Source: Metallyticus violacea (lineage: Eukaryota; Arthropoda; Insecta; Mantodea; Metallyticidae). From it: DNA of 64,000 bases. How positions within the stretch are numbered: the first letter of the stretch is position 1; each line of letters starts with the position of its first letter. Below are positions 44,301 to 55,720 of this stretch, one piece after another. A model generated the notes under the pieces. The model saw only the letters and a list, made by a program, of their open reading frames with translations, was not told the origin of the DNA and did not search any database. The position numbers and the translations under genes are program-made. The stretch is from assembly GCA_030762175.1 (NCBI GenBank), contig JAUJEO010000019.1, forward strand, positions 4,718,001-4,782,000, given 5' to 3'.

Positions 44301-47116
44301 AGAGAAGATGCGCAAAGAATCTCGAAAAGAAGAAAAATTTTTTTCGAAGTTTGGAAACTTCGTTAGAATCACTTTTTTTCCGTTCTTGTTTGAGATAACT
44401 GGTTCTCTTTCATTATTCTAGTTTGATAGCCTCAGAGAAGCATATTATGCGCAAGGAATCTCGAAAAGAAAAAAATTTTTTTTCGAAGTTTGGAAACGTC
44501 GTTAGAATCACCTTTTTCCGTTCTTATTTGAGATAACTAGTTCTCTTTCATTATACAGTTTGATAGCCTAAGAAAAGCATATTATGCGCAAGGAATCTCG
44601 AAAAGAAAAAAATTTTTTTTCGAAGTTTGGAAACTTCGTTAGAATCACTTTTTTTCCGTTCTTGTTTGAGATAACTTGTTCTCTTTCATTATACTAGTTT
44701 GATAGCCTCAGAGAAGCATATTATGCGCAAAGAATCTCGAAAAGAAGAAAAATTTTTTTTGAAGTTTGGAAACTTCGTTTGTATCACTTTTTTTCCGTTC
44801 TTATTTGAGATAACTGGTTATCTTTCATTATACTAGTTTGATAGCGTCAGTAAAGCATATTATGCGCAAAGAATCTCGAAAAGAAAAAAAATTTTTTTCG
44901 AAGTTTGGAAACGTCGTTTGAATCACTTTTTTCCGTTCTTATTTGAGATAACTGGTTCTCTTTCGTTATACTAGTTTGATAGCCTCAGTAAAGCATATTA
45001 TGCGCAAGAATCTCGAAAAGAAGAAAATTTTTTTTCGAAGTTTGGAAACTTCGTTAAAATCACTTTTTTTTCCGTTCTTGTTTGAGATAACTGGTTTTCT
45101 TTCATTATACTAGTTTGATAGCCTCAGAAATGCATATTATGCGCAAAGAATCTCGAAAAGAAAAAAAATTTTTTTCGAAGTTTGGAAACTTCTTTAGAAT
45201 CACTTTTTTTCCGTTCTTGTTTGAGATAACTTGTTCTCTTTCATTATACTATTTTGATAGCCTCAGAGAAGATGCGCAAAGAATCTCGAAAAGAAGAAAA
45301 ATTTTTTTCGAAGTTTGGAAACTTCGTTAGAATCACTTTTTTTCCGTTCTTGTTTGAGATAACTGGTTCTCTTTCATTATTCTAGTTTGATAGCCTCAGA
45401 GAAGCATATTATGCGCAAGGAATCTCGAAAAGAAAAAAAATTTTTTTCGAAGTTTGGAAACGTCGTTAGAATCACCTTTTTCCGATCTTATTTGAGATAA
45501 CTAGTTCTCTTTCATTATACAGTTTGATAGCCTAAGAAAAGCATATTATGCGCAAAGAATCTCGAAAAGAAAAAAATTTTTTTCGAAGTTTGGAAACTTC
45601 GTTAGAATCACTTTTTTTCCGTTCTTGTTTGAGATAACTTGTTCTCTTTCATTATACTAGTTTGATAGCCTCAGAGAAGCATATTATGCGCAAAGACTCT
45701 CGAAAAGAAGAAAATTTTTTTTTGAAGTTTGGAAACTTCGTTTGTATCACTTTTTTTCCGTTCTTATTTGAGATAACTGGTTCTCTTTCATTATACTAGT
45801 TTGATAGCCTCAGTAAAGCATATTATGCGCAAAGAATCTCGAAAAGAAAAAAAATGTTTTCCAAGTTTGGAAACTTCGTTAGAATCACTTTTTTTCCGTT
45901 CTTATTTGAGATAACTGGTTCTCTTTCATTATACTAGTTTGATAGCCTCAGTAAAGCATATTATGCGCAAAGAATCTCGAAAAGAAAAAAAATTTTTTTC
46001 GAAGTTTGGAAACGTCGTTTGAATTACTTTTTTCCGTTCTTATTTGAGATAACTGGTTCTCTTTCAATATACTAGTTTGATAGCCTCAGTAAAGCATATT
46101 ATGCGCAAAGAATCTCGAAAAGAAGAAAATTTTTTTTCGAAGTTTGGAAACTTCGTTAAAATCACTTTTTTTCCGTTTTTGTTTGAGATAACTGGTTCAC
46201 TTTCATTATACTAATTTGATAGCCTCAGAAAAGCATATTATGCGCAAAGAATCTCGAAAAGAAAAAAATTTTTTTTCGAAGTTTGGAAACTTCGTTAGAA
46301 TCACTTTTTTTTGCGTTCTTGTTTGAGATAACTTGTTCTCTTTCATTATACTAGTTTGATAGCCTCAGAGAAGCATATTATGCGCAAAGAATCTGGAAAA
46401 GAAGAAAAATTTTTTTCGAAGTTTGGAAACTTCGTTAGAATCACTTTTTTTCCGTTCTTGTTTGAGATAACTGGTTCTCTTTCATTATTCTAGTTTGATA
46501 GCCTCAGAGAAGCATATTATGCGCAAGGAATCTCGAAAAGAAAAAAATTTTTTTTCGAAGTTTGGAAACGTAGTTAGAATCACTATTTTCCGTTCTTATT
46601 TGAGATAACTAGTTCTCTTTCATTATACAGTTTGATAGCCTAAGAAAAGCATATTATGCGCAAAGAATCTCGAAAAGAAAAAAATTTTTTCGAAGTTTGG
46701 AAACTTCATTAGAATCACTTTTTTTCCGTTCTTGTTTGAGATAACTTGTTCTCTTTCATTATACTAGTTTGATAGCCTCAGAGAAGCATATTATGCGCAA
46801 AGAATCTCGAAAAGAAGAAAAATTTTTTTCGAAGTTTGGAAACTTCGTTAGAATCACTTTTTTTCCGTTCTTATTTGAGATAACTGGTTCTCTTTCATTA
46901 TACTAGTTTGATAGCCTCAGTAAAGCATATTATGCGCAAAAAATCTCGAAAAGAAAAAAAAAATGTTTCGAAGTTTGGAAACGTCGTTTGAATCACTTTT
47001 TTCCGTCCTTATTTGAGATAACTGGTTCTCTTTCATTATACTAGTTTGATAGCCTCAGAAAAGCATATTATGCGAAAAGAATCTCGAAAAGAAGAAAAAT
47101 TTTTTTCGAAGTTTGG
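40209..47116. repeat. Left copy of the ~16.8-kb macro-repeat homology
   Basis: Partner of 56,954-64,000. In the lines I compared the two copies agree base for base, apart from one missing monomer (139 bp) near 40,840: here the CAGAAAATC monomer is followed directly by the CAGAAAAGC monomer with AAAATGTTTTTTG, whereas at 57,590 a CAGTAAAGGATATT monomer stands between them. The segment between the copies (47,117-56,953) contains the rest of domain B and all of A', so B plus A' forms one macro-unit. Confidence 0.93.
42632..45260. repeat. Family-B HOR marked by 133-bp monomers (1,516 and 964 bp periods)
   Basis: A monomer with CATATT deleted (CAGAGAAGATGCGC) occurs near 42,784, 44,300 and 45,264, spaced 1,516 and 964 bp. 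Each is preceded by a CAGAAATGC monomer and a GCGCAAGAATC monomer (one base lost). Each is followed by CAGAGAAGC with TATTCTAG, then GCGCAAGGAATC with AAACGTCGTTAG and ATCACCTTTTTCC, then CTAGTTCTC with TATACAG and TAAGAAAAGC. The longer period adds monomers with AAAGACTCTCG and AAAATGTTTTCCAAG. The series recurs at +16,884 bp (59,668, 61,184, 62,148). Confidence 0.88.
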
Positions 47117-47979
47117 AAACTTCGTTTAAATCACTTTTTTTCCGTTCTTGTTTGAGATAGCTGGTTCTCTTTCATTATGCTAGTTTGATAGCCTCAGAGA
47201 AGCATTTTATGCGCAAAGAATCTCGAAAAGAAAAAAAATTTTTTTTGAAGTTTGGAAACTTCGTTAGAATCACTTTTTTTCCGTTCTTATTTGAGCTACC
47301 TGGTTCTCTTTCATTATACTGGTTTGAGAGCCTCAGAAAAGCATATTATGCGCAAAGAATCTTGAAAAGAAAAAAAATTTTTTTCGAAGTTTGGAAACGT
47401 CGTTTGAATCACTTTTATCCGTTCTTATTTGAGATAACTGGTTCTCTTTCATTATACTAGTTTGATAGCCTCAGTAAAGCATATTATGCGCAAAGAATCT
47501 CGAAAAGAAAAAAAATGTTTTCCAAGTTTGGAAACTTCGTTAGAATCACTTTTTTCCGTTCTTATTTGAGATAACTGGTTCTCTTTCATTATACTAGTTT
47601 GATAGCCTCAGAAAAGCATATTATGCGCAAAGAATTTTGAAAAGAAAAAAAAATTTTTTCGAAGTTTGAAAACTTCGTTAGAACCACTTTTTTTCCGTTC
47701 TTGTTTGAGATAACTTGTTCCCTTTCATTATACTAGTTTGATAGCCTCAGAGAAGCATATTATGCGCAAAGAATCTCGAAAAGAAGAAAAATTTTTTTCG
47801 AAGTTTGGAAACTTCGTTAGAATCACTTTTTTTCCGTTCTTGTTTGAGATAACTGGTTCTCTTTCATTATACTAGTTTGATAGCCTCAGAGAAGCATATT
47901 ATGCGCAAAGAATGTCGAAAAGAAAAAAAAATTTTTTCTAAGTTTGGAAACGTCGTTAGAAACACTTTGTTTCGTTCTT
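45261..47979. repeat. Family-B monomers, weaker HOR order
   Basis: About twenty monomers with AAAATGTTTTCCAAG units at 45,851 and 47,515, CTTTCAATATAC (46,064), CTTTTTTTTGCGTTC (46,307), GTAGTTAGAATCACTATTTTCC (46,569), a 10-A tract then TGTTTCG (46,960), TATGCGAAAAG (47,070), GCATTTTATG (47,203), and TATACTGGTTTGAGAG (47,317). Up to 47,116 it is copied at +16,884 bp; the remainder should reappear just beyond the window if the macro-repeat is tandem. Confidence 0.78.
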
Positions 47980-49010
47980 ATTTGAGATAACTAGTTCTCT
48001 TTCATTATACAGTTTGATAGCCTCAGAAAAGCATATTATGCGCAAAGAATCTCGAAAAGAAAAAATTTTTTTTCGAAGTTTGGAAACTTCGTTAGAATCA
48101 CTTTTTTTTCGTTCTTCTTTGAGATAACTTGTTCTCTTTCATTATACTAGTTTGATAGCCTCAGTAAAGCATATTATGCGCAAAAAATCTGGAAAAAAAA
48201 AAAAATTTTCGAATTTTGGAAACGTCGTTTGAATCACTTTTTTTCCGTTATTATTTGAGATAAATGGTTCTCTTTCATTTTACTAGTTTGATAGCCTCAG
48301 TAAAGCATATTATGCGCAAAGAATCTTGAAAAGAAAAAAAAATTTTTTCGAAGTTTGGAAACTTCGTTAGAATCACTTTTTTTCCGTTCTTATTTGAGAT
48401 AACTGGTTCTCTTTCATTATACTACTTTGATTGCCTCAGTAAAGCATATTATGCGCAAAGAATCTGGAAAAGAAAAAAATTTTTTTTCGAAGTTTGGAAA
48501 CGTCGTTTGAATCACTTTTTTTCCGTTCTTGTTTGAGATAACTGGTTCACTTTCATTATGCTAGTTTGATAGCCTCAGAAAAGCATATTATGCGCAAAGA
48601 ATCTCGAAAAGAAAAAAAAATTTTTTCGAAGTTTGGAAACTTCGTTAGAATCACTTTTTTTCCGTTCTTGTTTGAGATAACTTGTTCTCTTTCATTATAC
48701 TAGTTTGATAGCCTCAGAGAAGCATATTATGCGCAAAGAATCTGGAAAAGAAGAAAAAATTTTTTCGAAGTTTGGAAACTTCGTTAGAATCACTTTTTTT
48801 CCGTTCATGTTTGAGATAACTGGTTCTCTTTCATTATTCTAGTTTGATAGCCTCAGAGAAGCATATTATGCGCAAGGAATCTCGAAAAGAAAAAAATTTT
48901 TTTTCGAAGTTTGGAAACGTCGTTAGAATCACTATTTTCCGTTCTTATTTGAGATAACTAGTTCTCTTTCATTATACAGTTTGATAGCCTAAGAAAAGCA
49001 TATTATGCGC
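47980..49010. repeat. Family-B block, copy 2 of the +9,120-bp pair
   Basis: Same marks as 38,860-39,890 with a few differences: GAATTTTGG (48,212), ACTACTTTGATTGCC (48,421) and CATTATGCTAG (48,554). Its left part also matches about 51,430-52,020 at +3,458 bp. Confidence 0.85.
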
Positions 49011-50999
49011 AAAGAATCTCGAAAAGAAAAAATTTTTTTTCGAAGTTTGGAAACTTCGTTAGAATCACTTTTTTTCCGTTCTTATTTGAGATAAGTGGTT
49101 CTCTTTCATTATACTAGTTTGATAGCATCAGTAAAGCATATTATGCGCAAAGAATCTTGAAAAGAAAAAAAATTTTTTTCGAAGTTTGGAAACTTCGTTA
49201 GAATCACTTTTTTTCCGTTCTTATTTGAGATAACTGGTTCTCTTTCATTATGCTAGTTTGATAGCCTCAGTAAAGTTATTATGCGCAAAGAATCTCGAAA
49301 AGAAAAAAAATTTTTTTCGAAGTTTGGTAACTTCGTTAGAATCACTTTTTTTCCGTTCTTATTTGAGATAACTGGTTCTCTTTCATTATACTAGTTTGAT
49401 AGCCTCAGAAGAGCATATTATGCAGAAAGAATCTCGAAAAGAAAAAAATTTTTTTTCGAAGTTTGGAAACTTCGTTTGAATCACTTTTTTTCCTTTATTA
49501 TTTGAGATAAATGGTTCTCTTTCATTATACTAGTTTTAATAGCCTCAGTAAAGCATATTATGCGCAAAGAATCTCGAAAAGAAAAAAAAAATTTTTCGAA
49601 GTTTGGAAACTTCGTTAGAATCACTTTTTTTCCGTTCTTATTTGAGATAACTGGTTCTCTTTCATTATACTACTTTGATAGCCTCAGTAAAGCATATTAT
49701 GCGCAAAGAATCTCGAAAAGAAAAAATTTTTTTTTCGAAGTTTGGAAACGTCGGTGGAATCACTTTTTTCCGTTCTTATTTGAGATAACTGGTTCTCTTT
49801 CATTATAGTAGTTTGATAGCCTCAGAAAAGCATTTTATGCGCAAAGAATCTCGAAAAGAAAAAAAATTTTTTTTGAAGTTTGGAAACTTCGTTAGAATCA
49901 CTTTTTTTCCGTTCTTATTTGAGCTACCTGGTTCTCTTTCATTATACTGGTTTGATAGCCTCAGAAAAGCATATTATGCGCAAAGAATCTTGAAAAGAAA
50001 AAAAATTTTTTTCGAAGTTTGGAAACTTCGTTTGAATCACTTTTTTTCCTTTATTATTTGAGATAAATGGTTCTCTTTCATTATACTAGTTTGATAGCCT
50101 CAGTAAAGCATATTATGCGCAAAGAATCTCGAAAAGAAAAAAAAATTTTTTCGAAGTTTGGAAACTTCGTTAGAATCACTTTTTTTCCGTTCTTATTTGA
50201 GATAACTGGTTCTCTTTCATTATACTACTTTGATAGCCTCAGTAAAGCATATTATGCGCAAAGAATCTCGAAAAGAAAAAAAAATTTTTTCGAAGTTTGG
50301 AAACGTCGTTTGGATCACTTTTTTTGTTCTTATTTGAGATAACTGGTTCTCTTTCATTATAGTAGTTTGATAGCCTCAGTAAAGCAAATTATGCGCAAAG
50401 AATCTCAAAAAGAAAAAAAATTTTTTTCCAAGTTTGGAAACGTCGTTTCAATCACTTTTTTCCGTTCTTATTTGAGATAACTGGTTCTCTTTCATTATAC
50501 TAGTTTGATAGCCTCAGTAAAGCATATTATGCGCAAAGAATCTCGAAAAGAAAAAAAATTTTTTTCGAAGTTTGGAAACGTCGTTTGAATCACTTTTTTC
50601 CGTTCTTATTTGAGATAACTGGTTCTCTTTCATTATACTAGTTTGATAGCCTCAGAATAGCATATTATGCGCAAAGAATCTCGAAAAGAAAAAAATTTTT
50701 TTTCGAAGTTTGGAAACGTCGTTTGAATCACTTTTATCCGTTCTTATTTGAGATAACTGGTTCTCTTTCATTATACTAGTTTGATAGCCTCAGTAAAGCA
50801 TAATATGCGCAAAGAATCTCGAAAAGAAAAAAAATGTTTTCCAAGTTTGGAAACTTCGTTAGAATCACTTTTTTTCCGTTCTTATTTGAGATAACTGGTT
50901 CTCTTTCATTATACTAGTTTGATAGCCTCAGTAAGGCATATTATGCGCAAAGAATCTCGAAAAGAAAAAAAATTTTTTTCGAAGTTTGGAAACGTCGTT
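49011..50999. repeat. Family-B monomers between the +9,120 and +3,458 blocks
   Basis: It includes AAAGTTATTATG (two bases lost, 49,271), GAGCATATTATGCAGAAAG (49,412), TTCCTTTATTATTTG twice (49,492 and 50,045), an A10T5 tract (49,585), GCATTTTATG with GAGCTACCTGG (49,832-49,928, also at 47,203-47,299), CTCAAAAAG (50,404), and AAAATGTTTTCCAAG (50,832). Pairs at 49,490-49,700 and 50,040-50,250 repeat about 553-555 bp apart. Confidence 0.75.
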
Positions 51000-52020
51000 T
51001 AAATCACTTTTTTCCGTTCTTATTTGAGATAACTGGTTCTCTTTCATTATACTAGTTTGATAGCCTCAGAAAAGCATATTATGCGCAAAGAATCTCGAAA
51101 AGAAAAAAAAAATTTTTCGAAGTTTGAAAACTTCGTTAGAATCACTTTTTTCCCGTTCTTGTTTGAGATAACTTGTTCTCTTTCATTATACTAGTTTGAT
51201 AGCCTCAGAGAAGCATATTATGCGCAAAGAATCTCGAAAAGAAGAAAAATTTTTTTCGAAGTTTGGAAACTTCGTTAGAATCACTTTTTTTCCGTTCTTG
51301 TTTGAGATAACTGGTTCTCTTTCATTATACTAGTTTGATAGCCTCAGAGAAGCATATTATGCGCAAAGAATGTCGAAAAGAAAAAAAATTTTTTTCGAAG
51401 TTTGGAAACGTCGTTAGAAACACTTTGTTTCGTTCTTATTTGAGATAACTAGTTCTATTTCATTATACAGTTTGATAGCCTCAGAAAAGCATATTATGCG
51501 CAAAGAATCTCGAAAAGAAAAAATTTTTTTTCGAAGTTTGGAAACTTCGTTAGAATCACTTTTTTTTCGTTCTTCTTTGAGATAACTTGTTCTCTTTCAT
51601 TATACTAGTTTGATAGCCTCAGTAAAGCATATTATGCGCAAAAAATCTGGAAAAAAAAAAAAAAATTTCGAAGTTTGGAAACGTCGTTTGAATCACTTTT
51701 TTTCCGTTATTATTTGAGATAAATGGTTCTCTTTCATTATACTAGTTTGATAGCCTCAGTAAAGCATATTATGCGCAAAGAATCTTGAAAAGAAAAAAAA
51801 ATTTTTTCGAAGTTTGGAAACTTCGTTAGAATCACTTTTTTTCCGTTCTTATTTGAGATAACTGGTTCTCTTTCATTATACTACTTTGATTGCCTCAGTA
51901 AAGCATATTATGCGCAAAGAATCTGGAAAAGAAAAAAATTTTTTTTCGAAGTTTGGAAACGTCGTTTGAATCACTTTTTTTCCGTTCTTGCTTGAGATAA
52001 CTGGTTCACTTTCATTATAC
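51000..52020. repeat. Family-B block, third copy (+3,458 bp from 47,540), ending at the A' border
   Basis: It aligns with 47,540-48,562: GAAGTTTGAAAAC (51,119), AAAGAATGTCG (51,365), AACACTTTGTTTCG (51,419), TTCTTCTTTGAG, a 14-17 A-run monomer (51,650), ATTGCC (51,889) and GGTTCACTTTC (52,003). At 52,021 the partner continues in family B (CAGAAAAGC), whereas here family A starts (CAGACAAGC), so the border is sharp to within one monomer. Confidence 0.87.
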
Positions 52021-52149
52021 TAGTTTGATAGCCTCAGACAAGCATATTATGCGCAAACAATCTCGAAAAGAAAAAAAATTTTTTTCGAAGTTTGGAAACT
52101 TCCTTAGAATCACTTTTTTTCCATTCTTATTTGAGATAACTTGTTCTCT

Positions 52150-53950
52150 TTCATTATACTTGTTTGATAGCCTTAGACAAGCATATTATGCGCAAAGAAT
52201 CTCGAAAAGAAAAAAATTTTTTTTCGAAGTTTGGAAACTTCGTTATAATCACTTTTTTTCCGTTCTTATTTAAGATTACTGGTTCTCTTTCATTATACTA
52301 GTTTGATAGCCTCAGACAAGCATATTATGCGCAAAGAATCTCGAAAAGAAAAAAATTTTTTTTCGAAGTTTGGAAACTTCGTTAGAATCATTTTTTTCCG
52401 TTCTTATTTGAGATAACTTGTTCTCTTTCATTATACTAGTTTGATAGCCTTAGACAAGCATATTATGCGCAAAGAATCTCGAAAAGAAAAAATTTTTTTT
52501 TCGAAGTTAGGAAACTTCGTTAGAATCACTTTTTTTCCGTTCTTATTTAAGATTACTGGTTCTCTTTCATTATACTAGTTTGATAGCCTCAGACAAGCAT
52601 ATTATGCGCAAAGAATCTCGAAAAGATTAAAATTTTATTTCGAAGTTTGGAAACTTCGTTAGAATCACTTTTTTCCGTTCTTATTTGAGATAACTGGTTC
52701 TCTTTCATTATACTAGTTTGATAGCCTTAGACAAGCATATTATGCGCAAAGAATCTACAAAAGAAAAAAATTTTTTTTCGAAGTTTGGAAACTTCGTTAG
52801 AATCACTTTTTTTCCGTTCTTATTTAAGATTACTGGTTCTCTTTCATTATACTAGTTTGATAGCCTCAGACAAGCATATTATGCGCAAAGAATCTCGAAA
52901 CGAAAAAAAATTTTTTCGAAGTTTGGAAACTTCGTTAGAATCACTTTTTTTCTGTTCTTATTTGAGATAACTTGTTCTCTTTCATTATACTAGTTTGATA
53001 GCCTTAGACAAGCGTATTATGCGCAAAGAATCTCGAAAAGAAAAAAATTTTTTTTCGAAGTTTGGAAACTTCGTTAAAATCACTTTTTTTCCGTTCTTAT
53101 TTGAGATAACTTGTTCTCTTTCATTATACTAGTTTGATAGCCTTAGACAAGCATATTATGCGCAAAGAATCTCGAAAAGAAAAAAATTTTTTTTCGAAGT
53201 TTGGAAACTTCCTTAGAATCACTTTTTTTCCATTCTTATTTGAGATAACTTGTTCTCTTTCATTATACTAGTTTGATAGCCTTAGACAAGCATATTATGC
53301 GCAAAGAATCTCGAAAAGAAAAAAATTTTTTTTCGAAGTTTGGAAACTTCGTTAAAATCACTCTTTTTCCGTTCTTATTTGAGATAACTTGTTCTCTTTC
53401 ATTATACTAGTTTGATAGCCTTAGACAAGCATATTATGCGCAAAGAATCTCGAAAAGAAAAAAAATTTTTTTCGAAGTTTGGAAACTTCGTTAGAATCAC
53501 TTTTTTTCCGTTCTTATTTGAGATAACTTGTTCTCTTTCATTATACTAGTTTGATAGTCTCAGAAAAGCATATTATGCGCAAAGAATCTAGAAAAGAAAA
53601 AAATTTTTTTTCGAAGATTGGAAACCTCGTTAGAATCACTTTTTTTCCGTTCTTATTTGAGATAACTGGTTCTCTTTCATTATACTAGTTTGATAGCCTC
53701 AGACAAGCATATTATGCGCAAAGAATCTCGAAAAGAAAAAAATTTTTTTTCGAAGTTTGGAAACTTCCTTAGAATCACTTTTTTTCCATTCTTATTTGAG
53801 ATAACTTGTTCTCTTTCATTATACTAGTTTGATAGCCTTAGACAAGCATATTATGCGCAAAGAATCTCGAAAAGAAAAAATTTTTTTTTCGAAGTTTGGA
53901 AACTTCGTTAGAATCACTTTTTTTCCGTTCTTATTTAAGATAACTTGTTC
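52150..53950. repeat. A' 1,804-bp thirteen-monomer duplication, copy 1
   Basis: It matches about 53,955-55,720 at 1,803-1,804 bp. Marks: GTTATAATC (52,241), a GTTAGG unit, the ATTAAAATTTTATTT unit with a 6-T run, CTACAAAAG, TTTCTGTTC (52,950), ACAAGCGTATT (53,008), runs of GTTAAAATC, and CTAGAAAAG/CGAAGATTGG (53,588-53,630). Private changes are CTCGAAACG (52,895) and CTCTTTTTCC (53,361). Confidence 0.88.
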
Positions 53951-53954
53951 TCTT

Positions 53955-55720
53955 TCAATGTACTATTTGATAGCCTTAGACAAGCATATTATGCGCAAAG
54001 AATCTCGAAAAGAAAAAAATTTTTTTTCGAAGTTTGGAAACTTCGTTATAATCACTTTTTTTCCGTTCTTATTTAAGATTACTGGTTCTCTTTCATTATA
54101 CTAGTTTGATAGCCTCAGACAAGCATATTATGCGCAAAGAATCTCGAAAAGAAAAAAATTTTTTTTCGAAGTTTGGAAACTTCGTTAGAATCACTTTTTT
54201 TCCGTTCTTATTTGAGATAACTTGTTCTCTTTCATTATACTAGTTTGATAGCCTTAGACAAGCATATTATGCGCAAAGAATCTCGAAAAGAAAAAATTTT
54301 TTTTTCGAAGTTAGGAAACTTCGTTAGAATCACTTTTTTTCCGTTCTTATTTAAGATTACTGGTTCTCTTTCATTATACTAGTTTGATAGCCTCAGACAA
54401 GCATATTATGCGCAAAGAATCTCGAAAAGATTAAAATTTTATTTCGAAGTTTGGAAACTTCGTTAGAATCACTTTTTTCCGTTCTTATTTGAGATAACTG
54501 GTTCTCTTTCATTATACTAGTTTGATAGCCTTAGACAAGCATATTATGCGCAAAGAATCTACAAAAGAAAAAATTTTTTTTTCGAAGATTGGAAACTTCG
54601 TTAGAATCACTTTTTTTCCGTTCTTATTTAAGATTACTGGTTCTCTTTCCTTATACTAGTTTGATAGCCTCAGACAAGCATATTATGCGCAAAGAATCTC
54701 GAAAAGAAAAAAAATTTTTTCGAAGTTTGGAAACTTCGTTAGAATCACTTTTTTTCTGTTCTTATTTGAGATAACTTGTTCTCTTTCATTATACTAGTTT
54801 GATAGCCTTAGACAAGCGTATTATGCGCAAAGAATCTCGAAAAGATTAAAATTTTTTTTCGAAGTTTGGAAACTTCGTTAAAATCACTTTTTTTCCGTTC
54901 TTATTTGAGATAACTTGTTCTCTTTCATTATACTAGTTTGATAGCCTTAGACAAGCATATTATGCGCAAAGAATCTCGAAAAGAAAAAAAATTTTTTTCG
55001 AAGTTTGGAAACTTCCTTAGAATCACTTGTTTTCCATTCTTATTTGAGATAACTTGTTCTCTTTCATTATACTAGTTTGATAGCCTTAGACAAGCATATT
55101 ATGCGCAAAGAATCTCGAAAAGAAAAAAATTTTTTTTCGAAGTTTGGAAACTTCGTTAAAATCACTTTTTTTCCGTTCTTATTTGAGATAACTTGTTCTC
55201 TTTCATTATACTAGTTTGACAGCCTTAGACAAGCATATTATGCGCAAAGAATCTCGAAAAGAAAAAAAATTTTTTTCGAAGTTTGGAAACTTCGTTAGAA
55301 TCACTTTTTTTCCGTTCTTATTTGAGATAACTGGTTCTCTTTCATTATACTAGTTTGATAGTCTCAGAAAAGCATATTATGCGCAAAGAATCTAGAAAAG
55401 AAAAAAATTTTTTTTCGAAGATTGGAAACCTCGTTAGAATCACTTTTTTTCCGTTCTTATTTGAGATAACTGGTTCTCTTTCATTATACTAGTTTGATAG
55501 CCTCAGACAAGCATATTATGCGCAAAGAATCTCGAAAAGAAAAAAATTTTTTTTCGAAGTTTGGAAACTTCCTTAGAATCACTTTTTTTCCATTCTTATT
55601 TGAGATAACTTGTTCTCTTTCATTATACTAGTTTGATAGCCTTAGACAAGCATATTATGCGCAAAGAATCTCGAAAAGAAAAAAATTTTTTTTCGAAGTT
55701 TGGAAACTTCGTTAGAATCA
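53955..55720. repeat. A' 1,804-bp duplication, copy 2
   Basis: Same order as copy 1 with GTTATAATC (54,044), TCTGTTC (54,754), ACAAGCGTATT (54,812) and CTAGAAAAG (55,390). A tract at 54,845-54,859 is half variant and half normal (ATTAAAA followed by 8 T). Private changes are CTTTCCTTATAC (54,647), CACTTGTTTTCC (55,026) and TTTGACAGCC (55,216). Confidence 0.88.

Larger units (their letters stand above)
37061..52020. repeat. Family B satellite domain
   Basis: From about 37,091 monomers carry a different marker set: CAGTAAAGC, CAGAGAAGC or CAGAAAAGC at 12-20; AAACGTCG with TTTGAATC, TTTCAATC or TTTGTGTC after the dyad core; TTCTTGTTT in many copies; AAGAAGAAAAA at the A-run; TATACAGTTTG, TATAGTAGTTTG or TATTCTAG at the monomer end; and GCGCAAGGAATC. 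The domain is more varied than family A and has patchier HOR order. Its first kilobase is mosaic: monomers near 37,300 and 39,940 still carry the family-A CTTCC/CCATTC pair. Phase is unbroken across the border. Confidence 0.88.
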
